Source: Procambarus clarkii (Eukaryota > Arthropoda > Malacostraca > Decapoda > Cambaridae). From it: a stretch of 64,000 nt of DNA. The stretch's first letter is position 1, and the number at the start of each line of letters is the position of its first letter. Location of the stretch: contig NC_091158.1 in NCBI RefSeq assembly GCF_040958095.1, forward strand, positions 37,952,710 through 38,016,709. Reading direction: 5' to 3'. Under the pieces are notes generated by a model, which saw nothing but the letters and a program-made list of their open reading frames with translations, searched no databases and was not told the origin of the DNA. Of the stretch, positions 59,546 through 64,000 are shown piece after piece. A program made the position numbers and the translations under genes.

Positions 59546-60685
59546 CTATTTTTCTCTTAATTTCAATTGCATCATCTTTATTAATGAAGGTGTATTATTA
59601 TTCATATATATTGGTGGTTCTATACCAAAAACTGCCTTGTAAGGCGATACGCCAATTCCACGTGAATATGCTGTGTTTTTGGTGAATTGCACAAAGGGAA
59701 GTCCAGCTGACCAATCTCGCGTTTGATTTTCACACATCCAACTGCCAAGCATTTTGATTACATTTTCTTTTGTACATTCAATGCTCCCTTGGCTCTGTGG
59801 ATGACGAGGTTTGCTATTAATGAGGAGCATGTTGGGCCACATTTCGTTTTTTAGCTCTTGAATGACCTCTGCCACAAATTCACGGCCGTTATCGCTCTGC
59901 AGAATTCGTGGGGCTCCCAAGAGAGCAAATATATCGAGTAAGTGGCGTGCCACTTCAATCGCCCGTTTACTGCGAAGAGCTCGTAAAACCGAAAACTTTG
60001 TTAAATGATCCTGATAATGTAAAATATATTTATACACACATCCTCCTTCTTTTTGCATATTTATTAAGTCCATTTGTCCTCGCTCCGCAAAACTGGTCGA
60101 TACAATGGGCCGTATTACCCCCTTTTTTCGTCGAGGAAGTCGTTTCAAATTGCATATGTGGCAGAGTGAAATAAAGAGTTTCACCGATTGTTGAGTGACG
60201 TTAGCGATAGTTTTACTTGCTTCAAAATAAGTTCTTTTTTCTCCTCCGTGACAAACTGCTCTGTGTGCATCATAAATCGTATCATACAATTGCCCTTGAT
60301 GTATGAAACGACGACACATCCAGCCAGGATCAGCTGTTGTTGTTCCTGTTGTTGTTGTTACAGCCGTAGTAGAATGACGATTGTCACTGGTCAGTTTACG
60401 CTTGGTCCCCCGCTTCATTCTTCGTTCAGTTTCGTCGATGGTTACTAAGACGTCATCCCCAAATAGATTTTTGACATCATATCGAGACAATAGATCATAT
60501 TCATGAGAAGATTTCCAATTCAGTTTCAATTTAGCATTTTTGACTTCCTCAATGTATTGTGCTAATTTTTCTCGAGTGAAAATTTTCCGACTCCCAGGCC
60601 CACCTTTTTCCAACATTTGGCTAATTTTTAATTCAAATTCATGTTTGCTGCAAAATTCTTCGTTTTTCTTTTGCTTTGATATCAT
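59546..60685 (-). CDS. KRBA2-like DDE integrase
   Basis: A 379-residue retroviral-type integrase, starting at the ATG at 60685. The N-terminal domain of about 80 residues (REKLAQYIEEVKNAK, SHEYDLLSRYDV) is typical of the invertebrate KRBA2-like group. An HHCC zinc-binding module follows (His141, His146, Cys175, Cys178), then the rve core with Asp206 (GQMDLINM), Asp265 (LQSDNGREF) and Glu303 (PQSQGSIE), spacing D-37-E. All catalytic residues are present. The C-terminus ends at IEPPIYMNNN, shorter than usual. Genes of this group derive from mobile elements and are often found alone. It may have carried or helped mobilise the AT-rich block, or simply be an inserted element. Single exon, undamaged. 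Confidence 0.82.
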   Translation of the reverse strand: MISKQKKNEEFCSKHEFELKISQMLEKGGPGSRKIFTREKLAQYIEEVKNAKLKLNWKSSHEYDLLSRYDVKNLFGDDVLVTIDETERRMKRGTKRKLTSDNRHSTTAVTTTTGTTTADPGWMCRRFIHQGQLYDTIYDAHRAVCHGGEKRTYFEASKTIANVTQQSVKLFISLCHICNLKRLPRRKKGVIRPIVSTSFAERGQMDLINMQKEGGCVYKYILHYQDHLTKFSVLRALRSKRAIEVARHLLDIFALLGAPRILQSDNGREFVAEVIQELKNEMWPNMLLINSKPRHPQSQGSIECTKENVIKMLGSWMCENQTRDWSAGLPFVQFTKNTAYSRGIGVSPYKAVFGIEPPIYMNNNTPSLIKMMQLKLREK

Positions 60686-60940
60686 CCTATCACTATTTTA
60701 ATTTTATTTCAATATGTTTATTATATAACCACCAAGTTTTTTTTTTTACAAATCGCCTAGAACACTAGTGGTGATAATGGAATTTGAATTGAAAAGAAGA
60801 GTTTGAAGCCTTTACTGTAAACCTGAAGAATCTCGAAATATAAATAAAAAAAAATATATATATATAATGCTATGCCTAGTAAATATATAATATGGTCAGA
60901 CGGATTTAATAAATTTACCATTCATTAATTACATACCAAA
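60686..60940. other. Intergenic AT-rich DNA between divergent genes
   Basis: 255 bases separating the divergent integrase and BIR genes, with a TATATATATATAATG run about 75 bases upstream of the BIR gene. A shared bidirectional control region is possible. Confidence 0.4.
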
Positions 60941-61790
60941 ATGAGTGGACAACATAGCATGAAAACATTAGAAGGTTTAAATTTCAAAATAAATTTAAAC
61001 ATTTTAAAACGAAATGGGTTTTATTATAACAAACAAGAAAATCTATGGAAATGTATAAAGTGTCATTTGTCACTTACATTCAATATAAATAGTAATACAA
61101 TTGTATATCCAGAACATAATTGTACATTTATTTCACAAATTAAAACACCTATCAGAATGTTTAACAACATTTTTTTTTTTAAGTTTGAAAGTGCACGTCT
61201 AGACACATTTAACAATTGGAAATTCCCATGGATTTCCCCTCTAAATTTAGCTAGGGATGGATTTTTTTTATCTTAAAAGAAACGATGCATGTGCATGTAT
61301 TTTCTGCAATACAGTTATCAAGAACTGGCAAATAAACGATATTCCACATAATGAACATAGACAAAGAGTTCCTTATTGTCCATTTATCATGGGAAAACCC
61401 GTTGGTAATGTCCCTTTTAAGTTATGTGAAGTTATTCTGCAATCCAATTTAGTCCTCTCATTGTCACCTTATTGTCCCAGTGTCGATCGAACATATGAAG
61501 ATTGTAAAAATCGCCTGGAAAGTTTTAGCACATGGCCACTTACATTACCAAACTCAGAAGATCTAAGTTCAGCTGGATTCTTTTATACAGGTCTTAGTGA
61601 TCATGTGAAATGTGCTTTTTGTAATCTTGGGCTATGGAATTTTGACATTTCTGACAAGCCTCTACTTCTTCATATTCAATGGAATCCGGAATGTAGCTTT
61701 CTGAAAAGTTTCATGGATTTATCCTCTTACTGTTGTACGCAGAATAGTTTCAGCCAGATCTTTTTCATTTTGGAATTTTTCAGTGGTTAA
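60941..61790 (+). pseudogene. IAP-like protein with three BIR domains, one frameshift, no RING
   Basis: About 280 residues in two overlapping frames (60941-61276 and 61257-61790). BIR1 is degenerate: LKRNGFYYNKQENLWKCIKC has the first Cys pair but the His/Cys spacing after it is shortened. BIR2 spans the frame break at 61261-61268, a run of eight T, and keeps CIFC plus His and Cys at the canonical CX2CX16HX6C spacing. BIR3 (AGFFYTGLSDHVKCAFCN) also has perfect spacing. No RING, CARD or UBA follows. The family binds caspases and IAP antagonists and blocks apoptosis; baculoviruses and other insect and crustacean DNA viruses carry such genes. The break fits one extra T and could be decay or consensus error. 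Confidence 0.78.
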
Positions 61791-61826
61791 TATTACTCTT
61801 ATTTTATTAAGCAAGGATCTTAACTC

Positions 61827-62795
61827 TTATTCATATTTTTTAAATTCTTTTTGTTCTAACCGATCTCGAATAGATCTACTACTGAGTTCCTCACTAGCTT
61901 GAATTGATTTCAAAATTCTTTCCATTAAAGGTAATACATCTGAAGGAACTGGTTCTTTCTTATTATTAATTTGAATAATAACAGAATTCCATTGTCGAAA
62001 TACTTCATTCAACTAAAATAATGATATACGACGAAACTGGGGTGAAATGTGACATCCATTATTACCATATATTAATCTAAGTTGTTTCACTTGTTCTTGT
62101 TCACAGGGAAAATATACCCACTCATTCAGGTAGAATTTGTCCTTGGCTATACCCCCTGGCAGTAAGAAACCTTTCACTGACAACTTCCGGATCGGTGAAG
62201 TTCCATCAGATATGTATCCACCAATTTTCTTCATCTCTTCCTCTAATTCATCTGACGTTTTCGCCCAGAAAAGTGAAGGCATATTGGTACTACCATTGTG
62301 CAAACGCGACCTTATATCCAGGCTATACTGAACGGGAAAGTCACATCCCACACCTAACACAAAAACCTCACAAATCTTATTCTCAACCTCATTCATTTTG
62401 TCAATAACATGACTTGGCTGAATCAATGTTGTATTATGATGGCCGTCAGTAATAAGAAACACTTTGATATACCTCTCCTTACATTGGTAAACTTCATGTA
62501 CAATAGTTTGTAGGGCACCAGTCAAATCTGTTTGACCATTAGCAAAATCACTATTTATTAGGTTTGTTTCTGATCGTTTTAATTCAACTTTACTGCCAAA
62601 CACGAACAGATTCGTTCTCCCTACCAAATGAGGTGCCACATATTCGTTCCACCCTGTCATTACACCATTCCAGTAAATGAGCATGGATCCTGACACATCT
62701 GCCATGAGAATATTGTAGGTACTTGCTTGATGAGACACATCAAACACCAAACATAACAATAAGCAAGGTAGGGGTGCCTCTCGCTCTGGTTCCAT
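61827..62795 (-). pseudogene. von Willebrand factor A domain protein with in-frame amber codon
   Basis: A vWA protein of about 320 residues if the stop is ignored. The metal-ion-dependent adhesion site is complete: ADVSGS (DxSxS), Thr in GQTDLTG and Asp in FLITDGHH, with the usual hydrophobic strands between. A TAG at 62014-62016, after FRRISLF, ends the main frame. The same frame then continues for about 60 residues (VFRQWNSVIIQINNKKEP) to a stop at 61827, a helical, charged tail. I chose the ATG at 62795; an ATG at 62858 is in frame, but that extension overlaps a LINE protein on the other strand. TTTCATTCAG lies just upstream, a possible 3' splice site. The broader family is not identified. 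Confidence 0.65.
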
Positions 62796-62844
62796 TACTC
62801 CTAGAGCTCTGAATGAAACACTGGCAACGCCGCAACCCTCGCCG

Positions 62845-63744
62845 ATGTTTGTAAACACAGCATCTGCTCCCCCTCCTCACTCCCCCCCTTCAACTCACCT
62901 CGGATCTCTAGCTTTAGAATTCACTCAATCTATGGCTCCCTGTTTAAACTTCAAACCTCTCCGAAGTAATCCATGGCTCCAGAAACTGCACAACCTTGTG
63001 AAAATGCAATCAGAAGCTATTTTGGCCCTCCAAGACACAGTCACCCGACAACAACATACCATAGACTGCCTCCTTAAATCGTCGATGAACAACAACCAAG
63101 AAATTCTCAACATACAAACTGTTGCAAATGATGCAATGGATCAAATACGTAAGATTCAGGCTGAAGAAACCCTCACAGCTCAAAGTGACCTCCTTAAAAA
63201 GCTGGAAAAACAGATCAATCTCCTTCAGACTCACCAGGCGGCTTCCAAAGATGACCAAGAGCAACAACAACTTCATGACTCCCTGATAATTAGCTCTACT
63301 GATCTACCTGTTGAACAACAAGGTGAGGATTGCTGTAACATAGCCAAAACCCTAATTAATTCAAAGATCAGCGTCAATGTTCAAATCAAATCGGCTATTA
63401 GGATAGATAAAAACAATCCCCGTAACTGTAGGAGAATGCTCATCAAACTTGCAAATCCCTCTGCGAAGTTTGACCTCATGCAAACAGCTGCTCAGCAAAA
63501 AACCAACCTCTATATAAATGAGTGTCTTACTAAGCAGCGTGGATCCCTCCTCTACAGGCTGCGCCAAGTTCGCAAACAAAACCTTGGTCTTATCAAGCAG
63601 TGCTACACAAGGAATGGTACGATTTTTGCGAAGAAAGAAGCTACAGGAAAAAGATATGAAATAAAATGTGACCAACAACTCCTGGCCTTCTTAAGTGATT
63701 GTGGTATATCTGAAAACCTGAACCCGACCAATGCCAGTACTTAA
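62845..63744 (+). CDS. LINE ORF1-like protein (coiled coil and RRM-like)
   Basis: A 299-residue protein resembling the first protein of another non-LTR retrotransposon lineage. A coiled coil occupies about residues 55-150 (ALQDTVTRQQHTIDCLLK, LLKKLEKQINLLQTHQA). The C-terminal RNA-binding region has VQIKSAIRIDKNNPRNCRRM, TNLYINECLTKQRGSLLYRL and CYTRNGTIFAKKE, a signature common to arthropod LINE ORF1 proteins. It differs clearly from the ORF1 proteins at 26957 and 31392. No zinc knuckle. The first Met may not be the native start. ORF2 would lie beyond the window edge. Confidence 0.7.
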   Translation: MFVNTASAPPPHSPPSTHLGSLALEFTQSMAPCLNFKPLRSNPWLQKLHNLVKMQSEAILALQDTVTRQQHTIDCLLKSSMNNNQEILNIQTVANDAMDQIRKIQAEETLTAQSDLLKKLEKQINLLQTHQAASKDDQEQQQLHDSLIISSTDLPVEQQGEDCCNIAKTLINSKISVNVQIKSAIRIDKNNPRNCRRMLIKLANPSAKFDLMQTAAQQKTNLYINECLTKQRGSLLYRLRQVRKQNLGLIKQCYTRNGTIFAKKEATGKRYEIKCDQQLLAFLSDCGISENLNPTNAST

Positions 63745-64000
63745 AATAACTCTTTCAGTGCCTGAGCCTAACCTAACTTAATCTAACTTTGTCTAAGGTG
63801 CTGTCTCTGCCTTACCATTTACCTGATGTTCTCCTATTCATATAATTTCCTAAATAATCCATCAAGTCTCCATGCACTTTTGCAAGCATCTACCTCAGTT
63901 TCATTGTAAAATTTTACTCTTAAATCTAATCTTACCCTATTCCATTTATATTTTAAATTTATTTGTATTGATCTATGTCATTTATTGAAATCAATTATTG
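63745..64000. other. LINE spacer or unassigned DNA to the window edge
   Basis: Contains GCCTAACCTAACTTAATC near 63768, another AACCT-type patch. No complete frame; probably the ORF1-ORF2 spacer of the LINE. Confidence 0.35.

Overview
This is eukaryotic nuclear DNA, most likely from a decapod crustacean. The reasons are very long TA, AC and GA microsatellites, GIY-YIG Penelope-like retroelements, many jockey/CR1-like LINEs, TTAGG-type telomere motifs and split genes with GT-AG introns. There are no bacterial operons, rRNA or tRNA genes. The species is inferred from repeat style only. Bases 11421-11920 are a 500-N assembly gap.

Layout. (1) 1-11420 is one G-rich minisatellite with a roughly 25-26 bp unit and higher-order copies; its many long open frames are artefacts. 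(2) 11921-19914 holds Penelope-like elements (PLEs), including a near-perfect 5-kb head-to-head palindrome centred at 17380. (3) 19915-20760 is low-complexity DNA with one small candidate gene. (4) 20770-32265 is a same-direction train of three LINEs on the minus strand, from decayed to intact, joined through (TG/CA)n tracts. (5) 32266-33947 is simple-sequence DNA and an unassigned stretch. (6) 33948-49980 is a very AT-rich block of compact genes, all on the minus strand. It is interrupted by a second LINE train (35050-39384) and by a TA-SINE-PLE insertion (41340-42436). (7) 50005-57347 is a third LINE train on the plus strand, again joined by (AC)n. (8) 57350-62860 continues the AT-rich gene block on both strands. 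(9) 62845-64000 starts another LINE.

The AT-rich block is the novel part. It contains a SNF2-ATPase-like fragment with degenerate motifs, two single-pass or signal-bearing membrane proteins, a homologue of the C3orf38 (DUF4518) family, a strongly diverged two-exon elongin C, a three-BIR IAP-like gene without a RING, a von Willebrand factor A protein with an in-frame amber codon, a KRBA2-type DDE integrase, and several unrecognised proteins with coding minisatellites. The mix of apoptosis, ubiquitin-ligase-adaptor and membrane functions, plus AT richness, resembles an endogenised large DNA virus or another cargo-bearing element such as those related to Nimaviridae. However, I found no core viral gene that I can name, and several genes show host-like TATA boxes and 5'UTR introns. 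Its identity is therefore open. Four of these genes carry a single-base frameshift at a homopolymer run, which could be decay or consensus error.
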